A program made the position numbers and the translations under genes. A model generated the notes under the pieces. It worked only from the letters and a program-made list of their open reading frames with translations. It was not told the DNA's origin and made no database searches. 64,000 nt of DNA from Rhexocercosporidium sp. MPI-PUGE-AT-0058. Lineage: Eukaryota > Ascomycota > Leotiomycetes > Helotiales. Shown here piece after piece: positions 45,786 to 58,570 of the stretch. The stretch lies in assembly GCA_020746875.1 (NCBI GenBank), contig JAGTJL010000006.1, forward strand, positions 1,798,001-1,862,000. Direction: 5' to 3'. The stretch's first letter is position 1. The number at the start of each line of letters is the position of its first letter.

Positions 45786-46881
45786 CTACTGATCAGTCTG
45801 GAAGACTGGGGGCATGAAAGCCATGCCTGTTACAAGTCAGCCTAGAGACCCCAATCGCGAGAGAAAAAATCACGTACCTTTACCACCAGTTCCTCTAACT
45901 CCCTGAGCAAGACCCTCACCCTTGACACCAGCATCAGCCTCATGGATGCCGCCCGCAGACCTCGAAATGACATGCCGTCTCAGCATAGCCAAGACCTCAC
46001 TATTCCTCCATCTCGCAGGGACAGGTCTGTACGCAGGCTTGAAGGTTCCAATCGTCTGCGCCCACTCGCCACTCTTAGGAGCCACTGGCGATACCGACGA
46101 GTTCGCATCTTTGCCCGCCGCATTGACCGTTGCGCCTTGTGGTCCAGCTCCAGCTCCCCCAGCAGTCTCTTGTGAAGTAGGTGTTGGCTCCTGGGTAGCC
46201 CAGTAGTAGATGTCCCAATCGTTCTCGTCGAGGAAGATATCGAGCTGGGCCATCTGCGCAGGTGTCATTTCTCGGAGATGTGCTTCGGCAAACGTAGACA
46301 TCAGGAGGTCGCTCTCAAGCGTACCACGCTTCCGGCATTGATCTATACCCCGTACATCATCAGTCAGAACTTCTCTTCTCTTCCCTTGCTTTCCTACTTA
46401 TAATTCCGGGTGGGGGAAACGTACATAATAACCTTGCCCGCATAGTATTTGGATCCTCTCCCGTCCTTCTCAAGGGTTCAACCTTAAACTTCGCCCCCTC
46501 CATCTCTCCCACTCCCATCTCACCAGCCTCCATATCAGCATTCGGACCGCTCTTCGGCTCTCCCCTCTGCGTACCACCTGTCATACGCTCCGTATTCTCC
46601 GGCACCGAGTCCTTAGGGACAAAATCCGGCTCGACAGAGGAGATCAGCTCAGGCGGAGCTTTCTGCGCTCCGACAGACGGCATCTCGTTCGAGATCGTCG
46701 AATTGGTGTTCGTCATGTGCGGATTGAGCGGTTTCGAGGACTGGATCTTGCGGTGATCTTCTGTGCCTTGGTGGGCTTGCGCGTTTCCTGGGCCGGCCAG
46801 AAGGCGGGCTGTCGTTGACATTGGGCGCGCGAATGCCATTGAAGGCCTCGCGGAACGGAGGGCTAGTCTGATGGACGACAT
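45786..46881 (-). CDS. SDH5: Succinate dehydrogenase assembly factor 2 (Sdh5/Emi5), mitochondrial
   Basis: Sdh5/SDHAF2 promotes covalent flavinylation of the succinate dehydrogenase flavoprotein in the mitochondrial matrix. The minus-strand exons are 46425-46881, 45878-46342 and 45786-45826, giving 320 aa with an exact frame. The N-terminus, [19 protein letters not shown], is a clear presequence. A long disordered linker leads to the conserved domain. That domain contains [20 protein letters not shown], then [14 protein letters not shown], then the signature [35 protein letters not shown] follows after a further Gly/Ala-rich insertion. The last exon encodes only a short tail ending PPVFQTDQ. 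The protein is about twice the size of yeast Sdh5 because of the two low-complexity insertions. Confidence 0.93.
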
Positions 46882-47347
46882 GGTTGTTGTGTTATCAATT
46901 CTCAAGCGTGAGGTGGAGATTGTTGAAGAATCGTTAAATTTACGACGAGAAAGAGCTGTGCTGTTGACGAAATCTGGGGAAGCCGAGGATCTCCTGCGTC
47001 ATCATTTATGCACGTGATTTTCTAAAAATTGGCTCTTTTTCGTTGCTACTCTCCGATTGTATTTGCAATGATTGTATTTATTCTGCTTATCACACCGACG
47101 TTACTAGCTGAATTGCTTAATCCGTATGTGCACTATAGCAATGGTCTTGCCAAAACTTCTGGGCGGACCCTCCATAGTTTTTGGCTTGAAACTCCTCGCA
47201 CGCCACCCTCAGCCGCACGTAACTAGCGCCTGTGGGCGGGGAATGAATATATCCTCACTCCCAAGACAGGAACCGAAAGAAACTCCTCATGAAGTTTCCA
47301 TTCTGTTCATCAGCTAACCATCTCTGGGAGAGGCCACTTCAACCAGA
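46882..47347. other. Divergent promoter region of SDH5 and the DUF3433-like gene
   Basis: These 466 bases separate two divergent starts. Overlapping short frames look random. CACGTGA occurs near 47011. Nothing more is supported. Confidence 0.45.
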
Positions 47348-49564
47348 ATGACAGATGCAGGCCACACCCCTCGTCCTGCCTCGCTGACAGAGTCAGATGC
47401 TCTCGATGTCAATGATCTCCCAATGAGACGTTACACCAGCACCTCGGCCGCAGAAAACGACAACAATTCTCAGACCATCGACCAAAACATAAAGCTAACT
47501 CAGCTTAACCTTAACACCCAACCTCAGCTAGATGAAGAGCCGAAAGCTGAGATACAGTCAGACATCAACAGGCCACCAGATCATGGCATCCCTCCCGCTC
47601 AACCCGAAGAGTGTCACTGCGCGATACCACACAACAAAGGAGATCCAGGTACTGGGCTCTTTCTCTTAAACTTGAAATGTTATTGTTGACGTGCCACAGG
47701 ATTGTTAATATGGCCTGGTAGCCCGATTGGATTTCCCGAATTGGATTGGAAGCCACCACTGCTTCGTATCCCTCTATTAATTGCCGCCGCTCTCTATAAT
47801 GCCGCCTGTCTCGCTGGTCTATGCTATTTTGGCTACAAAACTTGGAGTGGACAGGACCTACACGTTAAAGGGCAATATAATTATTTCACGCTTCGATATC
47901 TGCCGACCACAGTTGGAGTAATAACAGCCTTATGGACCAACGCAATTCTAACCAACCTATTATGGATGATGCCGTATATTACAATGTCACAAGTCAAATA
48001 CTATACCACCAATAACACACCTCTTTATCCTAATACTATGGCGACGATCTTTGCTCCATATACCGTAGGTGGACCGCACAACTTTGGGGGTTATAGTCTT
48101 ATTGTCGGAGGTAACCGCCATTACCTTCTTTTTGCTACCCTCTTGCAAGGTCTCATCACGCAGCTTATCCTCCCACCTGTAAAGGCCAACCTCTTCAAGA
48201 CGCACCTGGATGAAGCGGGATGGATTATACAGATCTCTTCCTGGACCTGCATCGTCTTGATCATCATATACCTCTGCCAGTTTCTGCTGATGATGAGCTT
48301 ATTATTCGGTCTTCCTCGAGACTCCTTTGGTCTTAGCGATAGCGTGGCTTCTATCGCAGACCAAATCAACCTATTTGCAAAATCAAACATTATGGAAGAT
48401 TTTCAAGGTATTGAAACACTTCCGTGGAGGCAATGGCCGAAGCAGTTGTCTATGCGAACCTACCGTTTAGGTTATTGGAGGGCTGGCTGCAATGGGAAAT
48501 TTTGGTATGGAATTGGAAAATTGGAAGACACAAGGGCTCCGGGGATTCAAGAAAACCCAGGTGCTACGAGAAGTACTGAACATCCCGGTGGAGAAGACGC
48601 ACTTACTCGTTACCGGTTTTCCAACGTCTTTCTGAACCTCCACCCCGTCAGTCTCTTCGTCTGGCTATGCTTGACATGTGCATTTATTGGTCTAAACATC
48701 TTCCTACTGGTGATGCACCAACGGAACCGCAGCTTCCGGATCAACTCAACATCCGTCGAATCCTCTAACGTTTACCTTCGTATTTTGCCAACACTCATCG
48801 CCACAATATATAATTTCTTCTGGGGAACCGTCGCAAAGTTCTTCCTTCTCCGGCAGCCATTTGCAGGAATGTTCAAGGCAAAGCCAGTAGAACAAAACCT
48901 CCTCCTGGAATATGCCTATGATCTACCGTTAATCCTCACTCTGAAGGCCTTATCAAACGGCCACATCAAGGTCGCCTGGCTTTCATTTATACAGCTCGCT
49001 TCCGCTTTACATCCTATCTTCCTCGGCGCCTTGTTCGCAGTAAACAGTCCTATATCAAACCAAGCAAATGTTACAATATCTGGGACAGCAGCCATAGGCT
49101 CACTTGTGTTCTTCATCCTCTATTCTCTTAGCATCCCAGTAGCATGGCCTACTCCAAAGCGCCGCTTGCCTTGCCCACTACGCTCACTTGGAGAGACCAT
49201 CGGGCTTTGCTATTCCAGTAAATTGCTTGAATCTCCAGCCTTCGATTTTCCCGAAGCAACTGATTTGAGGATTCATCGTCACTGCAGAATCATCCTGCAG
49301 AAAGATGAGTATGCTTTGGGAGTCTACACCGGGACTGATGGCCAGGAACATATGGGATTTGATATTGCGTATCTTGATAAAGGACGTGGGTTCCGGGAAA
49401 AGCAAGTGAGAATCATCAAGCCAGAAAAGAGACCAAAAGGAATGACTAGACGGTGGGTCGATTTCGGGTTGGACGCTTGTCTGGACTGTTTTTGTGGATG
49501 TTTGCGCAGAATAATCTGTATGTGCGCTTCAAGGGGGAATATTGGTGGTAGTGGGGGGTTTTAA
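47348..49564 (+). CDS. DUF3433-like multi-span membrane protein
   Basis: The exons 47348-47648 and 47700-49564 code for 721 aa. The first 110 residues are polar and disordered. Hydrophobic segments then appear in two groups. The first (about 125-330) includes LRIPLLIAAALYNAACLAGL and the block TLRYLPTTVGVITALWTN. The second (about 430-600) includes YLRILPTLIATIYNFFWGTV, LLLEYAYDLPLILTLKALSN and FIQLASALHPIFLGALFAVN. Two copies of a three-span unit with an RYLPT-like signature and a 'KAL.NGH.K.A.LS' stretch are what defines DUF3433, a filamentous-fungal family of unknown function. The C-terminus is Cys-rich (DACLDCFCGCLRRIICMC). A location in the plasma or vacuolar membrane is possible. No role can be inferred from the neighbours. 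Confidence 0.75.
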
Positions 49565-49772
49565 TGAGAAAATAAAGCCTGGTAGAGCGTCTATTTAGAA
49601 GCGCTTGGGCTGAGGACGTCGTTAGCATCATTACGATGCCACATTGACTTGCCCCTTCAAATGCAACCAGCACCCAGTCCCACTGATAAAAAGGACTCTA
49701 ATACACGTTTCCCAGCAAAGATTGCAAATATGTGACGAGCGATACTTCCATTCGAATAAACCCGCTATCATA

Positions 49773-50607
49773 TTAATTCCTATTCGTCTGTTCCCCTATT
49801 TCAATCTGTCGAGTCCGGTCTTCCATCTCTGCATAAGGTTGCACAACATTGTTTTCTCTAGGACTTTCACTTGGATGGTATTGCTTCGCAGCGGCCGAAT
49901 ATCGCGGTGGTTGAGATGTGCCTCCGAGTTCTACCCTTCCACCGGAGTGGTACGATTGTGTGGTGGTGATTGGCGGGGCAGGCGGTGTTGCACTAGATTC
50001 ATTGGGATATGCTGGCCGTTTCTTTTTTAGAATTGCCCAAATTAGCCCAATCAGTAGTATTGTTCCTACTATCCCGAATACAATTCCGATAATCGCGCCA
50101 GTGCTGATTGATTTCTGTCCGGGGGTGGAGGTGTTGCCGGCGTTGCCGGTGTTGCCGGTAGGTGAGTCTCCAGAGGATCCCGTAGGAGGTGTCGAGGTAG
50201 ATTTGGCTCCGCTGTTAGATGTAGATTGCAGATCTGGTGATTTGGTACTGGTTGTTTGTCCTGGTGGTGGCGTAGGTGTTGACGATGCAGCCGGCCGGAG
50301 GAGGAGTGTTCCCACTAGCCTGCGGTACCTGTAATTCATGTTAGCTCTCTGGCATGTAAACTTACCTAACAAAGCTGGGAATACCTACAATCGGTGCCAG
50401 TATCGAGGATGGTAAAATTTGGTCCTTTGGAAAGCATAGTCCAAGGCCGTTTAGCACCCCAATCTGACTTGGGTCACAGCAGAAATATCTACCATTATTG
50501 GATGCAGCCTGGGAGTACATCGTCCATGTTGCATTTGAACATGCTGGCAAGATCCCAAGACCTGTAGAACAATCGCTGTCTGTTACCGTTACTTGTCTGA
50601 AGTCCAC
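49773..50607 (-). CDS. Cys-rich, Ser/Thr/Pro-rich single-pass membrane protein, 5' end unresolved
   Basis: This is a probable cell-surface or wall-associated protein. The part that can be read has an ectodomain with about five Cys (DSDCSTGLGILPACSNATW and GRYFCCDPSQIG) and a Ser/Thr/Pro/Gly-rich stalk. One span follows (IIGIVFGIVGTILLIGLIWA), then a basic stop-transfer KKKR and a cytosolic tail. An intron at 50320-50365 or 50329-50365 (46 or 37 nt) separates the ectodomain from the stalk; both acceptors keep the frame. Fungal proteins of this architecture are often proposed as wall-stress sensors or surface receptors, but the family is not defined here. No start or signal peptide can be joined cleanly. 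Upstream Cys-rich sequence at about 50640-50740 lies in another frame with a stop, so the 5' end may be decayed. Confidence 0.5.
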
Positions 50608-51631
50608 TGGCCGCTTAGGATATTTTCTTACTGGTAGGGCAGCAGTAGCAGGTTACGAGAGCCTCTTGAGCAAATTGCCCACTTGGACAGCATTGGGTGG
50701 TCTTGCATCATACTGGTGCGAAACCGGGACAGCCGTCACCCAGTCCTGATATTGAGAGCGCTCCTCGGAGCTGGCTATTGATTTTGGGCTTACCTACAAA
50801 AGTTGTTTTCTCTCGTGATGCGTTGCTCGCCTGCTGCGTTGAAGCTTAATATTCGGAACATCGAAGTATCTTCTTATAACTCTTTCTAAAGTTATGCAGC
50901 AAAACAATTCAGATCTACGGGTGATTTCGTCAGGGTTCTCCATGAATGTTATGGTACTACAGGGACTGATTTACATCTTGTTTTGCAGCAAGTGAAGCTT
51001 AAGCATGTTATTTTTACCATGTGTCGCCACCGAGCCTTACTGAGCCTCTAACTAGGTTGCTGTATAGCCGATTCTCCACCTGTTGTGCACTAGCATATAG
51101 TAAATACTATTGGAACGAAGATAATTAACTCAGGCAATGCCAACAATTTCCTCACATTATTTCTCGTTCCAAAAGACTTCAGATACTCAATTCAGAACCG
51201 AACTTTCATGTTTCTAAACCCTCCAAACCATCCACTGGCCCATTTTCTGGCATCGTGGTAGGTTGCGAACGGTGCGCCCAATTCTTTCCAACCAACGCCT
51301 ACGCGCTATAGTACAAGTGGTCCTTAAACCGTTCAAAACGTCTTGCCCTTCTCTCTCTGCTCTGGAGGCTCATTCCTCCATCGTGGCCCCAATTTTCATC
51401 CATCTTCAGCTGGCCATGCGAATCGCCTTCTCCTCCGCTTATTTCAGCGTAGCCTTTCTAGGCTTTATGTCCGCCGCAAGCAGGTGGGTGTAATAACCCG
51501 GAGTCGTCGTTCGCGGCCTGTCTCGCCATTTGACCCTAACTATCTGGATCTTGAATCCTGTGTTGTTTCCAAGTCCAGATGCGGCGTTTATATCAAACAA
51601 AACTCAAACATCTTCCTTCGGTAAACCATGA
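50608..51631. other. Intergenic region, including possible lost 5' exons of the Cys-rich gene
   Basis: The first 250 bases contain minus-strand Cys-rich peptide-like sequence (GDGCPGFAPV, then TQCCPSGQFAQ and ALVTCYCC) that belongs to no intact model. The remaining 770 bases, as far as the SIF2 stop, show no gene. A 76-codon frame near 51263 on the plus strand is not protein-like. Confidence 0.4.
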
Positions 51632-53759
51632 TCATCGTCGGAAATCAATCACCGCCAACTGTAAGACATTAGCTTCCATGTTATAGGTATCCCGAATCGT
51701 AGACTTACCCGACTATTTACTCCATATGCAAGTCTCTGCCCATCGGCATCCCAACATAGAGAGAATTGATCCTCTTGCAGTTCCTCTGACACGGAGTCGT
51801 GAGATAGCGGTGTCCTCCACCCTAGTTCATCCCCTCGAGTCCAAGTCGCACGCGGGACGTTGACATCATCTGCTTTCCAGATGAGAATTCGATCATTTGT
51901 GCAACCGGCAAAGAAAGCCCCGTCGGGAGTAAAGGCCAGTGCAACCACCGCTGATCCCATGGTCATTGATGACTTTGCCTTGGTGTCCGATGAACGGACG
52001 TTCCATAGGCTGATAGCATTATCCTCTCCTGCGGATGCGAGGTATCGCTCTGTCTCGTCTGCTGGTCCTGGGGGAGTTTGAAGAGGTTGCCATGTCAGTG
52101 AAGTAATCAGGCCTTGGTGTGCATTGAACGATCTGCATTGGCCAGATTGATCGTAGATCTATTTAAAAGTCAGTCGGAACGAGTGGTATGATTAAAAATT
52201 GAAGCACATACAGATATCGTTCCCGATTCACTTGCCGTGGCAAGGAGGCGAGATCGCGGATCGTATGTGACCTTAGAAAGTACTTCGCCGGGAGCAGTCT
52301 CGAACTTTCTTCCGGGAGTAATAGCGTTATCGGCGCAAAGGAACTCTTGAAGAACATCCCCACCACAAACGAAAAACTCTCCGTCTCCCGTCCAGGTGGC
52401 TTCCAGAGGTTGATCGTGGAGATTGTGGTTTGAAATGTGATACTTGACGATAGTTTCCAAAGTAGGGTGCATGACACTTATCACAGTACTCTTCGTGTCT
52501 TCCTTGGGATCTTCTTGGGGGGAAAGTGCTAGGCAGGAAGTGTCTGAAAGGTTCCATCGAAGACATATGACGGGTGATTCGAATCCGTTGAACGTCGCCA
52601 GTGGCATGCCATCAGAATGCCAGAATTCAATTCTTGCCGTCCCATCTTCGATTGGCTCACTCGATACCGCAATAACGGACCCGTTAGAGGACCACGCAAG
52701 ACCGGTGACGGTGGTGTTGGGAGATACGCCCTCGTCAAGGAGGTTCTGGTGAGGCGCAAAGATAGTCTTGCCGGGGCTCTCGGAACCGGAAGCTGAGTCG
52801 GGACTGGTACGCGAGAGGGTCCACATGCGGGCTAGCGCATCGGTACCGGCAGCTGCCAAGATGGAAGGATCTCGTGGATTAAACTCGCATTGAAGGAGAA
52901 CGACGTTTTTGGCTGAAGGGTCCTCTGTGAGCTCGAGAAATATAGTTTCGGCAGACAGCTCATTTACTTTCTCGACCTGAGTGCCCTGTTCTGGTCCGAT
53001 CGTGGCAACGACAGGCAGCTGCTCGGGCGACGGGTAAGCGTTCTCGTCACCGTTCTGCTGCTCCTCGTCGACGTCCATGGGGGTAGTAGACTCGAAGCCA
53101 TTTTCGTAGCCATTGCTGAGTCGAGGTCGTTTTACTGGTGGTCCTGGCTGGTGGAGGTGTTGTTGTTGTTGTTGAGGCTGGTCGCTGTCAAGCTGTCGTT
53201 TTCTGAGATTTTCGTGATCTTCTTCAGCTGCTTCGGCTGGCGGTGATGCTGGCATTAAAGGCCCGAAAAATCCAGATGCAGGGGCAGGAACATCGCGAGG
53301 CGGCTCTTGAAGCTGTCGACGCCGTCAGTCAGTCGGGCCAGCAAAGGGCCCCATCATTAGTACTCTACGACCAGCTGTAACATACCTGTGTGAGGTCGCG
53401 TTCCTGAACATTGTACAGCAGTCCTCTGTTCAAAACCGCCACTAGTGCATGATTCGTGACATGGGGCGCAAATGGAAGCTGTTGCGGATCTTGGATGTTC
53501 CACTCCTGCTGAAGCCGAACAGCAGTCTCCTTGTAATCTAGAAGGGGGGAGATCGATTAGTTCTCATCCAGGATAGGATGCTTCTGATCTGGTGTACGAA
53601 CCTGACTCTACGAGATACCTGTGAAGCAGAAGACATTTGCCGTTAGCGAAAGCAATTCCCGTACCTGAAAACCCCAACCCGATCGAGCGGATCACGAGGA
53701 AACACGTACCGCCAGATGAGATAGTTGATCCTGTCGGAATTCAGGACCTCCTTCGACAT
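51632..53759 (-). CDS. SIF2: LisH-WD40 protein, Sif2/TBL1-like subunit of a Set3-type deacetylase complex
   Basis: Sif2 and animal TBL1 are the WD40 scaffolds of histone-deacetylase co-repressor complexes (Set3C, NCoR/SMRT). The six minus-strand exons are 53710-53759, 53602-53618 (17 nt), 53386-53537, 52212-53312, 51709-52158 and 51632-51658, giving 598 aa with an exact frame. The LisH dimerisation helix is encoded by the first three exons (VLNSDRINYLIWRYLVESDY, then KETAVRLQQEWN). A disordered Gln/Pro linker and a nuclear-type basic patch (VKRPRL) follow. The WD40 repeats run from about residue 200 to the end, with cores such as RIEFWHSDGMPLATFNG, ISLWNVRSSD and DRILIWKAD. The protein ends VIDFRR. 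It is divergent from the large empty region leading to Cyc8. Confidence 0.88.
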
Positions 53760-54593
53760 TGTTGCGCACAGTGGGGAGTACGCGCTGCAGTACGGACGCG
53801 AGATGCGGTGTAGTGGGAGGGTGCTGGAGATGCGTTTGAGACGTGTTGAAGGTTGTGGATGCGGAAGCGGTTGGGGTTGTGGTTGTGGTTGTGGTTGACG
53901 GTGTTGAATGATGTGGAGGGTTCAAGACGAGGAGGAATGGAACGAGGAGCCAGCCAGACAAAGTCGACGACGGACCAGACGAAAGAAGAACTGGCGTGGT
54001 TTGGCTGATGCTGGCTGGTGCTGGCTGCTGGCTGCGTGCTGCGTGCTGCGTGCTGCGTGCTGCTTGGTACTTGACCTGGCCGGGGGGCGGGATAGCGATT
54101 GTGGAGAATATTTGGGCTTGGGCTAGACCCGCTCAAGGCTAGAGGCTAAGTAGGGGAGCGGACTGTACAGTGGGTAGTGGGTAGGTAGGTACTGGAGGGA
54201 CAGACAGGGCAGGGCAGGACAGGGGGAGGGGAAGGGGGGCAGGGGGGCCAGGAGGGCAGGGGGATGACAGGGGGGTTTGAGTACGCTGGTGATGGAACTC
54301 GCTGGAGGTGAGAGATCCAATTACAGAGAGATCGACGCCTATGGGGGGGGGGCCCTGGACAGGGCTTGCAAAATGCCAGGCTGTTGCGCTTGAATTACGA
54401 AACGGGGGTCCTCCACGGCTAGGGATGCTGGAGGCTGGAAGCTGGATGGATGGGATGTTGAATGCTTGGATGATGAAGCCTGGTGTGGGTGTGTGCTGTG
54501 CTGTCTGGCCAGATGAAGAAGACCTTGGATTCCTTCCTTGCCATGGAGGTTCCTCGAGACTCAACCGCGTGGGATGAATGGCATGGTTGATTA

Positions 54594-54620
54594 GTACTGT
54601 ACTGTACTGTACTGTACTAT
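54594..54620. repeat. Pentanucleotide microsatellite (GTACT)n
   Basis: Five nearly perfect GTACT units lie in tandem. The unit overlaps its own reverse complement (AGTAC), so the tract can form a self-complementary hairpin. It lies inside the gene-empty region. Confidence 0.85.
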
Positions 54621-57600
54621 AGGTCCCGACCGAACTGTGTTTGAGATGACATGTCCTCCAATCGTGACCTACTGTACCATCGTCGACACCTCTAGTGCAT
54701 CTGCGTCCAGCAAGTCGATCCTGCTAGGGCCGGTACGAACGGCGCTGGGGGTGGCAGATAGAGATGCTATGTGCTGTGTGTGCGTGCGTGCGTACTGTGG
54801 GGTCTTGGCTGATGCCTGGGTGTGAGTCTGTCTCTCCTGCGTTTCTGGGAGGGAGCGAGGGGGGAGGGAGTGAGGGAGTGAGGGAGTGAGTGATAGGAAA
54901 CGCTAGTGGATGCCAAATCTGTGTGCCGACGATGGTGATGTTGCATCAAAATTGCTCCTTTCGGTCGGCTGTCTGTACGGCACCCCCCAGATAGGCAAAA
55001 TTCACTGCTAAACCTCTGTCTCAGTTCATCAGCGCTCACCACTCGATTTGAATGCGAGAGGGGGCGTGGCGTGGGCGATGATGATGGTATGATGATGTAG
55101 AACCTCGATTGGGGGAGAAGGGCTGGAATGATGGGATGGGATGGGATGGATGGGACGAATTATTAGCAGGGTCGCGTGGCTTGTAGCACATCAATCAACC
55201 TGATCCTGAACCTCGAGAATCTCGTGGGTCCTGTCCTGCACTGTCCGGAGTCCTGTAGCGAAGTGGAGCCGGAGAAGTGGAGTTTTCGAAAGAAAAGTAC
55301 AAGCCCGGAGGAAACCTACGATGTGAGTGGGAGGGAATCATGGAGTGGAGTAGAGTAGAGTGGCGTGAAGTGGACTGGAGTGAGTGGATTAGATCGTGGC
55401 GCGGAAGAATTAATTTGACGGGCTCACACCGACTGACGAGTGAGTGACTGCAGTTGCTTTTGCCTCCGCCTCTGCTTCTGCTTCTGCCTCTGAACGCATG
55501 AAATGAAACAAATGGCAGGCGGGCCCTGCAGGGCGAGGCGGGAGTAGGTAAGCTTTGAGCTGGGCGTGATGAGGCGGATGCTGCGTGTATCTGGAGATTC
55601 ATACCTACCGACCATACAGCCAGTAGTGGTACTGTACGTGGAGGTTAACCTACAAGCTCAGGTGCAAGTGCAAATATCACATAAGAAGACGAGTGTCCTC
55701 TCCTCCCTTACACCATCATACCCAACAATCTAATCAAGTCGAACATCGATGGCTGCCTTCATCTTCAATTCAGTCCTGACAGGCAGGCAGGCAGGCACGT
55801 CCAGGGAGCCGTTCCGCTGGCTGCCGTGCATAAGGATACGACGATAGCCCCGAACCTTCTTCCTTGACCTGGGCCTGGGATCGAAATCCCGTCCGTTCTG
55901 CTTCTGGCCCGCTCGGAAACCATGGGAAATTTAAGCTAGCTTTCTTCCGCTTTGAGCTTAATCTATGAGCCGGTCACGTGCAGGGGCCGTGCGCTGATTT
56001 GGGTTTTGCGGATATATTTTCTTCTGGGAGAGGGGGGTGTGGAAGAGTTTGATGGTATGAGTGTCTGGCTTCGGGAACGAACATTGGAGTGCAGAATGAT
56101 CTAGGTCGTTTCAAATCAGGCTTTGAATATGAGCTTCATTCATGTTCACCTTTGTAGTTGTTGTCATGTTTGTGGTGAAAGAGGACATCACTCGATTGAT
56201 GAGAGTATGTGTGCAGATCGGAAGTTCCGAGACAGACTACTTCGTACACTTCTGGATCATACATCATCCACCTATGGCATCTCACCCCATTTAAAATCTT
56301 GTGAACTGCTGTTGACATCCCACAGCTCCAAGGTCCAGCCTAGGCTTTCACACTGAGGGGATGAGGTCTGCAAGTTCACAGTCTCAACCGGAGGAACTGG
56401 GGGCTACAAAGTGAAGTCCACATACATCACAGTGTTCCTGTTATTAGTAGCACGTATGTAGATCACTTACATGAAGTACAAAGCTCATGACAGATTTCTG
56501 GTCCTTGTGTCTCGCTGTCGATGACATCTCCCATCTCTCGGCTGGCAGGGATACGGGGACTTTGATGATGTGCTGGCCCATCAAACTTACCTTCCACGGC
56601 CATATATTGGACCTCTAAGCGGCCATCAAGCGACACCTCCCAAATTTTCATCACTTCGGCCCTTCCCTGTCAGACGTCCTTCCTCTACCAACTCTCCAAG
56701 ATCTACAGGAGAAGTATGGTGAATATCACGTGATAAAGTTACACCAAATCGCTGGACCACTTTCATGTCTCACCATCTCACCATCTCAGCCCAGAAACAA
56801 GTTTCATCACATCCCATCTCGTCAGCCTATCGCTCGCAAAACTTGGTTTTTAAAGTTGGAAATAGTCGAAACTTCAGATCCCCAGTCTCATGTCATGATT
56901 CGTGGCGCCGGTACCATGCTTGGCGAAGTCTTGAAGGGAGTTCGTGCGTGGCTCAGCTCAAGCAACGCACAAAGGTTGGGCGCAGCTAGTGGCACGAGTG
57001 GCTCTTCCACATGGAATCGGAAGAGCAAAGTCCTCGAGATTTCTAGTTCTGGACTCTGTGGCTTGCGAATCCCCATTCCTTTTGTCCTGGGCGGGCTTTC
57101 TGTGACTTTGTTTGAGGAGATTATCACGAGTTGGGATGTCGATCTGATGGAGTTGTGAGTGGGTCTTCCCTCGGGTATGAGTGTCAAAAAGGAAGAAAAA
57201 GGCTTGACTGGAACTGTGGTAGAGTGCCAAGACGCCCGCCTCTCAGATCGGCTCTTCACGCACGTATCGTGAGGCTTGGGCTGGAGCTGGAGCGAAGAGG
57301 GTGAAGTGAGGTGGGCGAGAGCAGCGGTAAGGTCTTGCATCCTCGGCTAGCTGCATGTGCGAGCTGCCGATCTGACACCCTAAATCTAGTCCACAAGCGT
57401 AAACTTACTTCGTGGAGGAAGACGGATGTGCCAGGCCGGTGGTTGTTGGCTCTCGGTGTGGCTGGATGAATCATCAGAGATTCTTCTGTCATGACTGCAT
57501 GGAAAAGAGCGAGTCCTGGAACGGTAGGTTTCTTCATCTATCTTGCGGATTTAACGAGCTATTGGCTAGGATCGTTAAATGTAAATGCCTTGCAGCTGGT

Positions 57601-58570
57601 TATCGGTCAGAGGCGCCGCGGCCATGGCCACGAAGTGCTGTGCTTGCATGGTGACTTCTCCCTGTCTTCAGGCGGCTATTGGCTATCAGTGCTTTCGATC
57701 CCGTGGGGCGTGCTTCGGGGCACTTATATCCTTTCCTTTTTGTAGCGCTGATTCGAAGCTTGTTGAGCAGTTTTTAGATGAGTACTTGCTTTTGTGCGGG
57801 TTGGGTTTGTTGGTGGCGCTAAGCCCCCTCAAGGTTCTAACTTCATTCCGTGTCTTTTTGATGCCTACCACGTGACATAAATGCTTTTTGGACTGGTTGA
57901 AAGCGTTCGAGGACTGATAGAGAGTCAAAAAGGACATTAGACCGTAGGTGAGGTTGGCGGGCTTCAAATCTCCGCGTATGAACGTTTTCGTACTTCTTTT
58001 CGGCATTTACCCAGGGAATCCGATATAACGACCAGCCCGTTGTTGCACAGACGATCTCTTGAATCGTACGACGAAGTTGGCTCGGCTAAAATAAGTTTCA
58101 GTGCGCGCGCGCCCAGAATCCGCCACGCCTTCCCACGAGCCACCAAAGTACAGTGTCATCGAATTGGAAGGTGTCGGAGGCTTGCTCGTGCAGTTCCGAG
58201 ATAGGGCGGAAAGAGAGAAGAGGGGGGGAAGTTGGGGAATATGTCTGGCCACGCGAGGCGTATCGGCACACTAGAATGAGAATGAGAATATGACTCCGGC
58301 CCATGCAGCGGCATAGTATCCTGTCACTTTCCTTCTGGAGTCTGGAGAGTCAGCCGGGGCGCCTTTGGTAATTTGATGTACGATATCCAAATGCGGACCC
58401 GCTGCAGTGATGAGGGTTTGCATGGGCGAGGGGTAGCTGCGAGGATGGGGGTAGGTCCTTGGTGATACGAGGCTATTCGCAGAAAGCGTTTTGGGTTATC
58501 TTTATACATCGTTGAATGGTGGTCTTCTCAAAAGTCTGGTATCGAGACTTTGACTTTCTCTTTTGCTCTT

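Noticed and set aside
55868..55889. GGGATCGAAATCCC as a possible tRNA T-arm
   Set aside because: The stem is only four pairs with the wrong loop size, and no other tRNA arms are nearby.
56730..57340. Overlapping frames of 142 (plus) and 150 (minus) codons in the empty region
   Set aside because: Neither has domain-like sequence or splice-supported extension, and each may be a chance frame opposite the other.
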